Shown: in pieces, positions 1 through 9,942 of the stretch
Position numbering within the stretch: position 1 is the first letter of the stretch
Layout: every line of letters begins with the position of its first letter
Assembly (NCBI GenBank): GCA_958295845.1
Contig: OY282376.1
Location: 4,539,022-4,603,021 of the forward strand
From: Caldilineaceae bacterium
GTDB taxonomy: Bacteria > Chloroflexota > Anaerolineae > Caldilineales > Caldilineaceae
Reading direction: 5' to 3'
DNA: 64,000 nt
The notes under the pieces: generated by a model
What the model saw: the letters and a program-made list of their open reading frames with translations, nothing else
What the model was told of the DNA's origin: nothing
Database searches by the model: none
Program-made: the position numbers and the translations under genes

Positions 1-875
1 GCGGAGGACGGGGATTCTTGGATTATTGGATGGGGATGATTTGGGAGAACATCTTTTGACCTCGGCGGACGGGGATTCCTGGACGGGGATTAATGGATAG
101 GGACAGTTGCGGAGGAGCGGACAGGGATTCCTGGATTAGTGGATGGCGACATTTGCGGGGAACGGCAACACCTTTTTATCCACGGAGGGCCACAGAGGAA
201 CGCGGAGAACGGCAACTGCTTTTTGTCCGCGGAGGACGGGGATTCTTGGATTATTGGATGGGGATGATTTGGGAGAACATCTTTTGACCTCGGCGGACGG
301 GGATTCCTGGACGGGGATTAATGGATAGGGACAGTTGCGGAGGAGCGGACAGGGATTCCTGGATTCGTGGATGGCGACAGTTGCGGGGAACGGCAACACC
401 TTTTTATCCACGGAGGGCCACAGAGGAACACGGAGAATAGCAACTGCTTTTGGGTCCGCGAAGGACGGGGATTCTTGGATTATTGGATGGGGATGATTTG
501 GGAGAACATCTTTTGACCTCGGCGGACGGGGTTTCCTGGACGGGGATTAATGGATAGGGACAGTTGCGGAGGAGCGGACAGGGATTCCTGGATTCGTGGA
601 TGGCGACAGTTGCGGGGAACGGCAACACCTTTTTATCCACGGAGGGCCACAGAGGAACACGGAGAACGGCAACTGCTTTTTGTCCGCGGAGGACGGGGAT
701 TCTTGGATTATTGGATGGGGATGATTTTGGGAACTGCTTTTTGTCGGCGGAGGGCGCGGAGAAGGGCTTACACCTTTTTATCCGTCGAGGACGGAGAAGG
801 GCGGACCTGGAATTGTGGACTGGGATTTGTGGATTAGTGGATGGGGACAGTTGCGGGGGGCGGCACGGGGTAGGT
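1..875 (+). repeat. 228-bp tandem repeat made of family A and B modules
   Basis: The segment starting 'gcggaggacggggattct' recurs at 1, 229, 458 (as gcgaaggacgg) and 686, giving three nearly identical copies of 228-229 bp and a partial fourth. Each unit contains family B ('ggggattcttggatt', 'ggatggggatgat') and family A ('tttttatccacggagggcc', 'ggagaacggcaac'). After about 745 the array becomes irregular and fades out by about 875. Frames open across it are repeat artefacts. The array may continue to the left of the window. Confidence 0.9.
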
Positions 876-960
876 GGTCGATCTTCCTGAGGTTGGGCGG
901 CGGCGCGAATCAGTTGTTTCGCTTGTCAGGGGCAGGTCGTATTGGATTCTGTGTCAGTGC

Positions 961-1203
961 TCAATCTGCTTGATGGGCAGGGGGAGAAGACTGGCGGACA
1001 TGACCGTTGACGACGGCATACAAGAAAGCGATGTCTTTTGACACCTTGTCGATCTGCTGGTCCAGTTTCTTTTGCCGTTCAGCGGAATCTTTTCTCCATT
1101 GGGAAAACCATCCAGCAATCTTTCTGTTCTCCTCAGCGATAGCTTCCAAATGGCGTTCAATTCGGTCCAAACGGGTCTCGCCTGCGGGCACGTTGTCAGT
1201 CAT
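961..1203 (-). CDS. small hypothetical coiled-coil-like protein (80 aa)
   Basis: This is an 80-residue charged protein with a heptad-like helical stretch (LDRIERHLEAIAEENRKIA, then a segment rich in K, Q and D) and no Cys or signal peptide. The start is supported by a strong Shine-Dalgarno, GGGAGG, upstream of the ATG at 1203. It stands alone between repeat arrays. I recognise no family. The helical make-up suggests a self-associating or partner-binding protein, but nothing in the sequence gives a function. Codon use is ordinary, unlike the repeat-derived frames around it, so I think it is a real gene. Confidence 0.6.
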   Translation of the reverse strand: MTDNVPAGETRLDRIERHLEAIAEENRKIAGWFSQWRKDSAERQKKLDQQIDKVSKDIAFLYAVVNGHVRQSSPPAHQAD

Positions 1204-1600
1204 GGCACTATCCTCCCAGGAACGATGCGTTCAAATGTGAAATCGGAGTCGACCACGATCGAGACAGGACAAGCCCTCAGATTGGCTCAATCAGCCTTAG
1301 CGGCCAGGTGTTCATACGCACTTCACAGGTGCGTCAGACTCTCTCCGTGTCCTGTAGCGGCAGACATCTCTCACTCTCTTCTCCAGAGATAAGTTCACTC
1401 GTACTTCAGTTCACAAAACTCAACCACAAACTCAAGAATTGAAGTTGCAATATAGACTACGAGGCCGCAACGAGGCGATTCGGCTGCCCTGTTCGAACCT
1501 CTTTACCGCTTTCTCTGCACTCCTTCATTGCCATCGCGGCACCCAGATCCCCGTCTATCTATTTTACTGACAATCAAACATCTGTACTGCTCTGGTGCAG
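1204..1600. other. intergenic stretch, no gene seen
   Basis: This holds the leader of the 80-aa gene and then about 330 bp of more balanced composition than the flanking repeats. I see no convincing frame, RNA gene or hairpin here. Confidence 0.5.
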
Positions 1601-1611
1601 GGAGTATACCA

Positions 1612-2200
1612 TGTGGACGGGGATTCTTGGATTTTTGGATAGGGACAGTTGTGGAGGGGCGGACGGGGATTAGTGGATTTTTGGATGGGGACTGTTGCGG
1701 GGAACGGTAACACCTTTTTGTCCACAGAGGGCGCGGAGGACGCCTTACACCTCTATGTCCACGGAGGACACGGAGAACGGCAACACCTTTTTGTCCACGG
1801 AGGGCACGGAGGGACACGGAGAACGGCTACTGCTTTTTGGTCCGCGGAGGACGCGGAGAGGCGCGGAGGACGGCAACTTCTTTTTGTCCGCGGAGGACGC
1901 GGAGGAACACGGAGAACGGCAACTGCTTTTTGGTCCGCGGAGGACGCGGAGGGGCGCGGAGAAGGGCTTACACCTTTTTGTCCACGGAGGGCACGGAGGG
2001 GCGCGGAGAACGGCAACTGCTTTTTGGTCCGCGGAGGACGCGGAGAGACGCGGAGGACGGCAACTTCTTTTTGTCCGCGGAGGACGCGGAGGAACACGGA
2101 GAACGGCAACACCTTTTTGTCCGCGGAGGACGGGGATTCTTGGATTATTGGATGGGGATGATTCTGGGGAACTGCTTTTTTGTCTGCGGAGGGCACGGAG
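1612..2200 (+). repeat. dense array of family A and B repeat modules
   Basis: Opens with family B ('ggggattcttggattttt') and continues with about ten consecutive family A modules. Each reads roughly 'ggcaacacctttttgtcc', then 'acggaggacacggagg' or 'gcggaggacgcggagg', then 'gcggagaac'. Most modules carry the 8-bp palindrome TCCGCGGA or its TCCACGGA variant. Spacing alternates between about 40 and 60 bp because the number of 'acgcggagg' sub-repeats varies. It ends in another family B unit. Long frames across it (up to 233 codons) are repeat artefacts. Confidence 0.9.
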
Positions 2201-2427
2201 GACGGCTTACACCATTTTGTCTGGGGCGGGACGCCAGGACCACATTTGTGTTTGGGGATGGGCGGCAGCTGGTTGCGGCGGGGGGGGTTGGGACAGGGAG
2301 CGGCGGGCGCTGGCAGTGGGCGCTGTGAGGGACTCTATTGGCGGGGATGCGGGCGGGGGCGGGGAGGGGGGAGGCGCAGACCGAGGGACAGGGTGAAGGG
2401 GAAAGGCGAGAGGCCGAGGAATCGAAA

Positions 2428-2554
2428 CGACCGCCGCTGTTGCCTGTGAGGGCCGCTGCGGCGGTCGTTCTCTTGCTTATGGGGGATGCGCCCCGGCCGG
2501 GGCCGGGACACATCCCTTTCTGTCCTCCGAACTCGGTCAGGCGGAGCTCGGAGG
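2428..2554. terminator. three consecutive GC-rich hairpins downstream of the giant FnIII gene
   Basis: Three inverted repeats follow one another within 11-137 bp of the FnIII stop codon. 2524-2534/2544-2554 is CCTCCGAaCTC/GAGcTCGGAGG. 2483-2515 pairs GGGATG-type ends around a GGCC-rich core. 2428-2437/2458-2467 is a perfect CGACCGCCGC/GCGGCGGTCG stem. None has a long U-tract. They may terminate transcription or protect the mRNA 3' end. The stretch from 2200 to 2427 is G-rich and has no gene that I can support. Confidence 0.55.
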
Positions 2555-2564
2555 TACGCTGCGA

Positions 2565-5500
2565 CTAATTTTCAGTGGGGACCGCCGGGGTCGCGTGTCT
2601 GAACGTCGACCACATGCCGGCACCCTCGCGATTGACAGCACGCACGCGGTAGTAGTACCGCTTACCGTTCATGAGCCCGCTATCTCTGTACCTCGTCGAG
2701 GTTGTTCTCCCCTCGTCCGACCATTCGCGGATAGCGCTGTCCCACTTCTGGATTTCGTAGCGGATGATCGCCAAGCCTCCGTTTGGCGTCGCCGGCGAGC
2801 CCCAATTGAGTTCGACAGCGTTGGGCAGAGGCGAAGCGATCAACGTCGGCTTGCCAGGCACCGAGACTTCGGTGGTGGCGGAGGCCAACGGAGACCAACC
2901 ACTCCAGCCCTTCGAGTTCCAGGCACGGATGCGATAGTGCTTCGTTACACCACCGGTCAGACCCATGTCCGTGTGCGACAACATCCTCATACTCATGATG
3001 TTGTTATTGATGTCAGCCCAGTTGCGTCCAGCGTCACTCGAGTGCTGGAGGTGGTACTTGGTGATGGCCAAGCCACCATCGTGCCCGGCGGTCCAGGTGA
3101 GCTTGAGCATTGTGGCGCCATCGGCCATCGCCATCAGGGTCGGCGGGGCCGGGGCCGCGGTGGCAGTGGTCGCATGGGATATCGTCGACCAGACGCCGGC
3201 GCCGGCGGAGTTCATGGCGCGGATACGGTAGTACTTGGTCGTGCCACCGCCAATGTTCCTGTGTGTATGTGAGGTAACGCCAGCTGCAGGAGCGGCCAGA
3301 TCCATCCAGCCGTTGGAGCCGTCCCAGTATTGCAGTTCGTAACCGGTGATGGCAGAACCGCCGTCCCCTTCAGGCGGGGTCCAGCCGAGATTGATCATGC
3401 TGGTCCCGGAGGCGGTCGCGGTCAGTTTAGGCTGACCAGGCCTGCCACCGTCGGTCATGGCGGAGGCCACGTTTGACCACGGGCCGGTTTCTGGGGGTGA
3501 GGAACTGTTGACGGCGCGGATGCGGTAATACTTCATCGTCGCCGGATCAATACCCGTGTGGGTATAGTTCATCGTCCCAGCCGTCGAGATCACATGCACC
3601 CTATTCCCATCGTCGTCGAAGGTGGTACTCTCTTCGGGCGAGGTCCAGCCGGTTGTGCCATCATTGGACACCTGAAGCTGGTAGCTGGCAATGGAGACAG
3701 AATCGTCGCCACCGGTCGCCGGCTCGGTCCAGGTGAGCCTGATCTCCATTGTACCGTTGGCTGCCGCGGTAAGCATCGGCATACCCGGCTTGCCCGCTTC
3801 TGTGATTGCGTTGTCCACGTTTGACCAGCCGCTATAGCCGACGGCGTTCATCGCGCGCACGCGGTAGTGCCTCGTCGACGAGCCCGGCAACCCAGTGTGG
3901 GTATAGGACATCGAAGTCGCGGTCATCAGGTCCATCCACATGCTCTTGGCGCTGTCCCACACCTCGATCTCGTAACCCGTGATACGCGAGCCACCATCGC
4001 TGTTGGCCGCCATGTTCCAGGTGAGATCAATCGTGTCCGACCCGTCCGCGGTCGCGGTCAGCGTCGGCATGCCCGGTTTGCCTGCGGGTGTTCTGGCGGA
4101 CTTCATTACGGACCAGTCACCCTGGTCGGCTGCGTTTGTGCCGTTGACCGCGCGCACGCGGTAGAACCTCAACTGCATGCCGTTAAGATCCATGTGAGTA
4201 TAGGTCTGAGCCGGAGCCGGGTCATCGGTCCCTGCTTCCACGGTTGCAAAGACGTCACCAGTTCCTGGATCGTTGTCGTCATCATCCGGGTTGTTCCAGC
4301 CGGTTGAGCCGTTATTCGAGACCTGAACGTGGTATGCGGTGATGGCCGTACCACCGTCATCCGGCGCGGTCCAGTTGAGCACGATCTTGGTGGCGCCATC
4401 GGGCGCCGCGGTCAGCACTGGCATGCCAGGCGCACTTGCTGCAGTTGTAGCGGACACCACGTCTGACCAGGAGCCCGCGCCGTTGGCGTTGCGAGCGCGG
4501 ATACTGTAGTAGCCCGTCGTCATGCCCGTCAGACCCATGTGATTGTACGAGCGCGGATCTGGAGACACATTGTTAACAAGGCTGACCCAGTCTCCGTCTT
4601 CGTAGACAGCGATGTCGTAGCCTGTAATCGACGATCCGCCGTCGTTTATCGTATGTGTGCCTTCGGCGAACGGAGTGTCAGCGGGGGCATCACTAGGCGG
4701 ATCCCACGAGAGGTAGAGCGTCGTTGACGACGCGGTACCATCAGCAGTGTTGGTCACTGCCAGGACCGGCTTGCCCGGCTTACCACCGGTGTCTGTGGTG
4801 GCAGTCGCTACGTTTGACGGCTGGCTGCTGCCATTGGCGTTAACCGCCACGACTCGGTAGCTCAGTTTCGTTCCGCCATCAAGTTCACTATCTATGACCG
4901 TCAGGTCGTCCGGGTCAGTCAGGTCTGTCAAGTCCGTGTCCGTCGCGTCTACATAATCTGTTCCGTCAGCATTGAGTACTTGAATGGTGTAGCCTGTGAT
5001 GTCTTCGCCGCCGTTGGCCGGCTTGGTCCAACTGAGGGTGATGCTACTCTCTCCGTTGACCGTCGCGGTCAGCTTGGGCGCGGACGGCACTCCGGCACCC
5101 GTTGTCCCGGATGCTTCTGCAAAAGGCCCATAGCCGTTGGCATTCCTGGCGCGGACTCGGTAGTACCGGGTCACCATGCCGGCGAGCCCATCCTCTACGT
5201 AAGTGAGGTCAGTTTCGTCGTTCTCCTGGACAGATTTCCATTCACCACCATCCAACTGCTGAACGTGGTAGAAGGTGATAGGGGAGCCACCGGTGTCATC
5301 CGGGGCCGCCCAGGTGAACGTAAGTGCGGGTGCGGTAGCATCGCCGGTGCTAGCCACTGCACCGTCGGCTACGACCGGCGCAGCCGGCGCACCCGTGCCA
5401 GTGGTGGCGGACTTAGAATCTGACCAAGCACTCTTGGCGGCGTTGTCGTCGGTCCCGGTACTGGTCACGACGCTATTCACCGCCCGGACTCGATAATGTC

Positions 5501-7898
5501 TCGTCGCAGCGGCGCCAAGCCCCATTTCGGTGTATGTCTTCTGAACCGCCTCCAACTCTGTAACTTCAGGATCAGCTTCGGCGGGGTCAGCAAAGTTGGA
5601 CCAGGCCGTACCATCATCAGATCCCTGAAGTTCGTAGCGGACGATATCGGAGCCGCCGTCGTCCGCAACAGTCCAGCTGACCATGATCTTGTCCCTGCCC
5701 ATTGCCGTCGCGGTCAGCACTGGCATGGCAGGAGAGACGGCTACTGTTGTCGCGAACTTTTGCTCGGAATACTTGCCCATGCTGTCGTCATCGAAGACGG
5801 CAACGACGCGATAGGTGTACTTCGTCGTGCCCATAAGGCCGCTGTCTGTCAACTGCTCATCGGCCGGGGAGGCGGCGTCGTCCGTTACAGGATCCCAAGC
5901 TTGCGTGGAGCCGTTCCACACTTCCACCTTGTAACCGTCGTTGAAAGTAGATCCGTCACCGTCGTCCTTAAGAGTCCTGCCGGTCGGCGGCGTCGACGCA
6001 TCCCACTCGATGAGAATCGAGGCCTCGGTCTCGCCCGAAGTCGCACCTGTGGGCAGGGGTTGCTGCGTCACTCTCACATTCTGTGGCGACGTGCCGTCCG
6101 TCGCTGCTCCAGGCGGCGGCTCTGCACCACCGACAGTGGCGGAGGCCACGTCCGACCAGTCGCCGGTACCAGCAGAGTTGGTGGCGTTGATGCGGTAGTA
6201 CCTGGTCGTCCCGGCCGCAAGCCCGGTGTGGTTGTGCGTGGTATCGGTCCCTGCCTTGGTGGCGAGAGAACCCCAACCGGTTGTGCCGTTGCTGGAGACC
6301 TGGATCATGTAGCGGGTGATGTCCGCGCCACCGGTGGCGGCGGGGGCAACCCAGCTGAGCATGACGGTGGTCCCGCTGGCGGTGGCGTACAGGGTGGGCT
6401 TGCCGGGGGCGACGGCGGCTACGGTCGCCATTGCGGAGGTCGACCAGTCGCTGTCGCCTTCGGAGTTCATAGCACGGATGCGATAGTACTTCATCGTGCC
6501 GGGGTCGAGATCCATGTGCTCGTGCGACGTATCGCCGGCGGCCTTGGTGGCGAGATCGTCCCAATCCGAGCCGTCGTCGGAGACGTCAAGGTCGTAGCCG
6601 GTGATGGCGGCGCCGTTGTTGTCGGGCATCGTCCACATCAGCGTGATCTTGTCGGCCGAGGCGGTCGCGCTCAGGTCGGAAACGGCGTCGGGCACCTCGG
6701 GACCGGTTGTGGACGCGGTCACCACTGCGGACCAGGGACTGCTGCCGGCGGCGTTAACCGAACGGACTTCATAGTCGTAGGTGGTGGAGGGCGTCAGACC
6801 CATGTCGGTGTAGGTGGTGCCGCTGCCGGCGTCCATCGGAGCGCCCCAGGCTCCGCCGTTGGTGCGGCGCTGGAGCTGGTAGCTGACGGCGCCGGTGACT
6901 GCATCCCAACTGAGGGCGATCTCGGTCGGTCCGGTGGAGGTCGACCCGAAACTCATGGGCGTGTCGGGCACGGTGGACATGGGCATGGCGCTGTCGGTAG
7001 CCGTGTCACCGGGGCCTCTGGCGTTGACGGCCTGCACCTCGAAGTTATAGTTGCTCTCGTTGGTGAGGCTGGTCACGGTGGCGGTGCGGGCCAGGGCAGG
7101 GCTCGTAGCCATCCAGCTGGACCAGGCGCCGCCGGCCATCTGGTAGCGGTACTGGTAGCCGGTGATGGCGGAGCCGCCGTTGCTGGCGGGCGCATCCCAC
7201 GAGAGGGTGACCTGCGCGTCACCCGGGGTGGCGCTGAAGTTCAGCGGCATGCCCGGTGTGGTGGTGGGCACGTTGGCGCTGACGCGATTGGACCATGCGC
7301 CGTCGCCATTGGGACCCTTGGCCATGACCTGGTAGTAGTAGGTCTTGCCGATTTCGACGTTGGTGTCGTCGTGGGTCGTGCCGGTGAGCGCGCCGCCAAT
7401 CTGGGTCCAGCTGTTCTCGTAGCGCCAGAGCTCGTAGCTGGTTGCGCCGGTGACGGCGCTCCAACTGAGGCTGACGGTGGTCGAGGTGGCGGTTGGCGCG
7501 GCGAAGACGGAGGCGTCGTAGGCTCCGACGGTCTCGTTGACTCGATTGGACCAGTTATTGCCGCCGTCGGCCGAGACCTGATAGTAGTAGGTCAGGCCGG
7601 CGGTGACGCCGGTGTCTGCGTATGTCGTCCCCGAAATCGAGTCGTCCAGTTCAACCCAACCTTCCGTATTTTCCCAGCGCCAGAGCTCGTATTCGTCGGC
7701 GTCCGGGACGGCCGTCCACGAGAGGTCGACCTGGTTGGCGGTGTTGGCCGTCGAGGACAACTCCGGCACTGTCACCGCATCCTGCGCGAAGGCGGTGGAG
7801 TCGGTGAGGGAAGGTGGATTCAAGGCCGCGATCAGGGCGACCAGGATTAGGAGGCTCAGAGTCCTCACAGCACGTGTCTTGTACGTCATAAGCTCCAT
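2565..7898 (-). CDS. giant secreted protein with 17 fibronectin type III domains (1777 aa)
   Basis: An N-terminal signal peptide (hydrophobic segment LSLLILVALIAAL, then a likely cut after STAFAQ) is followed by 17 consecutive FnIII domains. Each has the marks L.W (for example VDLSWTAV), a GxxITGYxIQ-type strand and the YYRVRAVN strand. There is no LPXTG, SLH or transmembrane anchor at the C-terminus, which ends just after the last domain. The frame stays open for 153 codons upstream, but the start at 7898 (MELMTYKT) has AGGAGAG seven bases before it and leads straight into the signal peptide. A second ATG lies three codons in. FnIII arrays outside the cell usually act in adhesion, spacing of catalytic domains or glycan binding. 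With no catalytic domain here, an adhesin or surface-matrix role is an inference. Confidence 0.9.
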   Translation of the reverse strand: MELMTYKTRAVRTLSLLILVALIAALNPPSLTDSTAFAQDAVTVPELSSTANTANQVDLSWTAVPDADEYELWRWENTEGWVELDDSISGTTYADTGVTAGLTYYYQVSADGGNNWSNRVNETVGAYDASVFAAPTATSTTVSLSWSAVTGATSYELWRYENSWTQIGGALTGTTHDDTNVEIGKTYYYQVMAKGPNGDGAWSNRVSANVPTTTPGMPLNFSATPGDAQVTLSWDAPASNGGSAITGYQYRYQMAGGAWSSWMATSPALARTATVTSLTNESNYNFEVQAVNARGPGDTATDSAMPMSTVPDTPMSFGSTSTGPTEIALSWDAVTGAVSYQLQRRTNGGAWGAPMDAGSGTTYTDMGLTPSTTYDYEVRSVNAAGSSPWSAVVTASTTGPEVPDAVSDLSATASADKITLMWTMPDNNGAAITGYDLDVSDDGSDWDDLATKAAGDTSHEHMDLDPGTMKYYRIRAMNSEGDSDWSTSAMATVAAVAPGKPTLYATASGTTVMLSWVAPAATGGADITRYMIQVSSNGTTGWGSLATKAGTDTTHNHTGLAAGTTRYYRINATNSAGTGDWSDVASATVGGAEPPPGAATDGTSPQNVRVTQQPLPTGATSGETEASILIEWDASTPPTGRTLKDDGDGSTFNDGYKVEVWNGSTQAWDPVTDDAASPADEQLTDSGLMGTTKYTYRVVAVFDDDSMGKYSEQKFATTVAVSPAMPVLTATAMGRDKIMVSWTVADDGGSDIVRYELQGSDDGTAWSNFADPAEADPEVTELEAVQKTYTEMGLGAAATRHYRVRAVNSVVTSTGTDDNAAKSAWSDSKSATTGTGAPAAPVVADGAVASTGDATAPALTFTWAAPDDTGGSPITFYHVQQLDGGEWKSVQENDETDLTYVEDGLAGMVTRYYRVRARNANGYGPFAEASGTTGAGVPSAPKLTATVNGESSITLSWTKPANGGEDITGYTIQVLNADGTDYVDATDTDLTDLTDPDDLTVIDSELDGGTKLSYRVVAVNANGSSQPSNVATATTDTGGKPGKPVLAVTNTADGTASSTTLYLSWDPPSDAPADTPFAEGTHTINDGGSSITGYDIAVYEDGDWVSLVNNVSPDPRSYNHMGLTGMTTGYYSIRARNANGAGSWSDVVSATTAASAPGMPVLTAAPDGATKIVLNWTAPDDGGTAITAYHVQVSNNGSTGWNNPDDDDNDPGTGDVFATVEAGTDDPAPAQTYTHMDLNGMQLRFYRVRAVNGTNAADQGDWSVMKSARTPAGKPGMPTLTATADGSDTIDLTWNMAANSDGGSRITGYEIEVWDSAKSMWMDLMTATSMSYTHTGLPGSSTRHYRVRAMNAVGYSGWSNVDNAITEAGKPGMPMLTAAANGTMEIRLTWTEPATGGDDSVSIASYQLQVSNDGTTGWTSPEESTTFDDDGNRVHVISTAGTMNYTHTGIDPATMKYYRIRAVNSSSPPETGPWSNVASAMTDGGRPGQPKLTATASGTSMINLGWTPPEGDGGSAITGYELQYWDGSNGWMDLAAPAAGVTSHTHRNIGGGTTKYYRIRAMNSAGAGVWSTISHATTATAAPAPPTLMAMADGATMLKLTWTAGHDGGLAITKYHLQHSSDAGRNWADINNNIMSMRMLSHTDMGLTGGVTKHYRIRAWNSKGWSGWSPLASATTEVSVPGKPTLIASPLPNAVELNWGSPATPNGGLAIIRYEIQKWDSAIREWSDEGRTTSTRYRDSGLMNGKRYYYRVRAVNREGAGMWSTFRHATPAVPTEN

Positions 7899-8364
7899 AA
7901 GTAGGCTCTCCTGATTCTCTGTTTGCAACCGTTCGATCCTTTGGCCCTTTTTGTCGCGGCCAAACGGTTCACTGGCCCGTTTAGGAACGCCATGTTTTCG
8001 GACAGTTACTTGGGAATGAATTGGCGTGAAGTCCAGATTTGAACATTGTACAACAGGGTCTGGCCCGCCTGCAACATTCGAATTTGCGTTGCGAAGTGGC
8101 GCGAGCGGGTTTTTCCGGCCCACAGCGCGCGGCGACACTGGTCCCGTTTTGTTGGTGGTTATCTCATCCTTGCAGACCCTCCTCCCCGGATGATCGCCCA
8201 GGGCAGCCATACTTTCGGGAAGCATCGTAGAGGCTTCCAGCTCCTGTGTACAAGACTTTCTCCAACCGGGACTTGGCGGCGTGCGCGGTTCCGGCTGGAG
8301 ATTGACTACTGTTGATTGATTTGCAAATGCGCCCGGAAATCGGGACACGATTTTCATAGCGGTT
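7899..8364. other. leader region of the FnIII gene
   Basis: The reading frame of the FnIII gene continues open here for 153 codons, but the composition is not protein-like and it lies upstream of a good ribosome binding site and signal peptide. I read it as a long untranslated leader or promoter region. I see no repeat family or RNA gene in it. Confidence 0.45.
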
Positions 8365-8991
8365 TTACCAGTTTACGTGCTTGACCTTGTATTTGTCGTC
8401 GACGGTAAAGTCGTAGGCCTTGTGCGGGTTGTACTCGTCATGGCCGGCCGGATAGAAGGTCTTGACGAAGATCCTGTTTTCGTCCGGCAGGTAGTCTACG
8501 GTGACAGGCTGGCCGGTCGAGGGGTTGCTGCCGCTGAAGAGGGAGACGGCGGCGCCGGAGGGATGCATTTCCTCGAGTGCGGCGAAGGAGCTGAAGACGG
8601 GACCGGTGTAGGTGCTGCCGTCTGCGCCGATGAAGTAGAGGTGCAGGCCGTCGTCGCCGGTCTTGACCAGCTGTATGGGCGTGGCAGCGTGGTGGACGAT
8701 GCGGTTGGATTTTGGAATGGGCGCTGCCATTCCGCCGCCCATATCGCCGTCATCGCCGTTGCCGGTGTTCGGGTCTCCGGTGGGCGCATTGGGATCGCCG
8801 GGGCCGTCCGGATCGGTGGTGGGTTCGCCCGGATTGGCGATATCGTCGGGCGGCGGGCCTGGGGGGGGAGCGGCATCCTGTGCGGATGCGAAGGCGGGCA
8901 AGGCGACGATCATAATAAGCGCCAGGAGCAGCGCCAGAAGGCAGGGGGCCAGCATGCCGCGAAGGTTGGTGGAACGGGTTGTTTGAAGCAT
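8365..8991 (-). CDS. secreted protein with an unrecognised C-terminal domain (208 aa), paralogue of the gene at 26386
   Basis: A signal peptide (LLALLLALIMIVALPAF, likely cut after ASAQ) leads to a Pro/Gly/Asp-rich linker of about 60 residues, then a compact domain of about 110 residues. That domain contains LHLYFIGADGSTYTGP, SLFSGSNPSTGQPVTVDY, a KTFYPAG.DEYNPHKAYDF segment, and ends KVKHVNW at the very C-terminus. The same order of motifs, also ending at a final Trp, occurs in the gene at 26386-27057. The start has GGAAGAG at good spacing. It sits directly upstream, on the same strand, of the giant FnIII gene, with 466 bp between. I do not recognise the family. It appears to be an extracytoplasmic domain carried on a disordered stalk. 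Confidence 0.8.
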   Translation of the reverse strand: MLQTTRSTNLRGMLAPCLLALLLALIMIVALPAFASAQDAAPPPGPPPDDIANPGEPTTDPDGPGDPNAPTGDPNTGNGDDGDMGGGMAAPIPKSNRIVHHAATPIQLVKTGDDGLHLYFIGADGSTYTGPVFSSFAALEEMHPSGAAVSLFSGSNPSTGQPVTVDYLPDENRIFVKTFYPAGHDEYNPHKAYDFTVDDKYKVKHVNW

Positions 8992-9299
8992 GGGATTTCT
9001 CTTCCTTTTCAGTAGAGGTATAAGCGAGACCGGTCGTTGAATTCCAGAGGCAGTTGCTGACCGCCATCCTGTATTACGTGGCCGACAGATGGGCCAACAA
9101 TTATTATGCCATACGGTACTATAGTGACGAAAGCCGTGTCAAGTCTGATTGTCATTAACTATACTCCGAAGGTGGAATCTGTGTCAATCTGTGATCTGCC
9201 GGAATTTGGCCGGCAAGCGAAGGGGATCGTCCCTTGATTCTGCCATAGTTTGCGCGGCAGGGAAAGTGACTTTATCGCAGTGGGGTGAGGGTGTCAACT

Positions 9300-9745
9300 G
9301 CAGGGGACGGGGGACGGGGATTCATGGACGGGGATTCTTGGATTAGGGGATGGGGGACGGGGATTCTTGGATTTTTGGATGGGGATGATTAGGGCGGGCA
9401 CCTTTTGGGGCGGGGGACGGGTGGGGGAGGCGGGGCGGTGGTTATTCGTGTGGTTGGGCGATATATATACGATATGCATACGAAATAAGGAGGGCTGTTT
9501 TTGGGAGGGCAGTTATTGGTGAACGGCTGGGTACTGGAAAGGTCGCTTATGTCTGCGGAGGGCGCGGAGAAGGGCTTACACCTTTTTGTCCACGGAGGGC
9601 GCGGAGGGACGCGGAGAACGGCAACTGCTTTTTGTCCGCGGAGGACGGGGATTCATGGATTAATGGATGGGGATGATTTGGGCAACTGCTTTTTGGTCCG
9701 CGGAGGACGCGGAGGGACCCGGAGAAGGGCAAATGCTTTCTGGTC
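9300..9745 (+). repeat. mixed family B and A repeats
   Basis: Family B units ('acggggattcttggatt', 'ggatggggatgattagg') fill 9300-9400. An AT-rich island with 'gatatatatacgatatgcat' lies near 9460-9480. Four family A modules then run from about 9548 to 9745. From 9000 to 9300 I see no feature. From 9746 to 9942 there is only unremarkable sequence. Confidence 0.85.
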
Positions 9746-9942
9746 CGCGGAGGAGCAGGTCTTCGGCGCCGTTGTCCGGGATGGGGGAGATGGAAGGCCT
9801 GAGCAGAGATGGGCTTGAGCAGGCATCCGGCTGACGCGGGTTCGGGTCTTTCGGCGTGGTCGGGCGAGGTATAGGGAGGGGGAGCGGGGGGCTCCCCGGG
9901 AGAAGAGATTGCCTGGCGGTCTCTTGATGGCATGGGAGGCTC

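Noticed and set aside
1612..2200. CRISPR-like array
   Set aside because: The repeat units vary in length, have no constant-length unique spacers, and recur all over the window. No cas genes are present.
1695..2396. 233-codon open frame within the repeats
   Set aside because: Translation is a chain of repeat-encoded Arg/Gly/Thr motifs in several frames alike. There is no ribosome binding site or domain.
5496..7850. 784-codon frame opposite the FnIII gene
   Set aside because: It is antisense to strongly supported FnIII coding sequence; long antisense frames are expected at this GC content.
7899..8357. N-terminal extension of the giant FnIII protein by 153 residues
   Set aside because: The extension would bury the signal peptide in the middle of the protein, and the ATG at 7898 has a good ribosome binding site.
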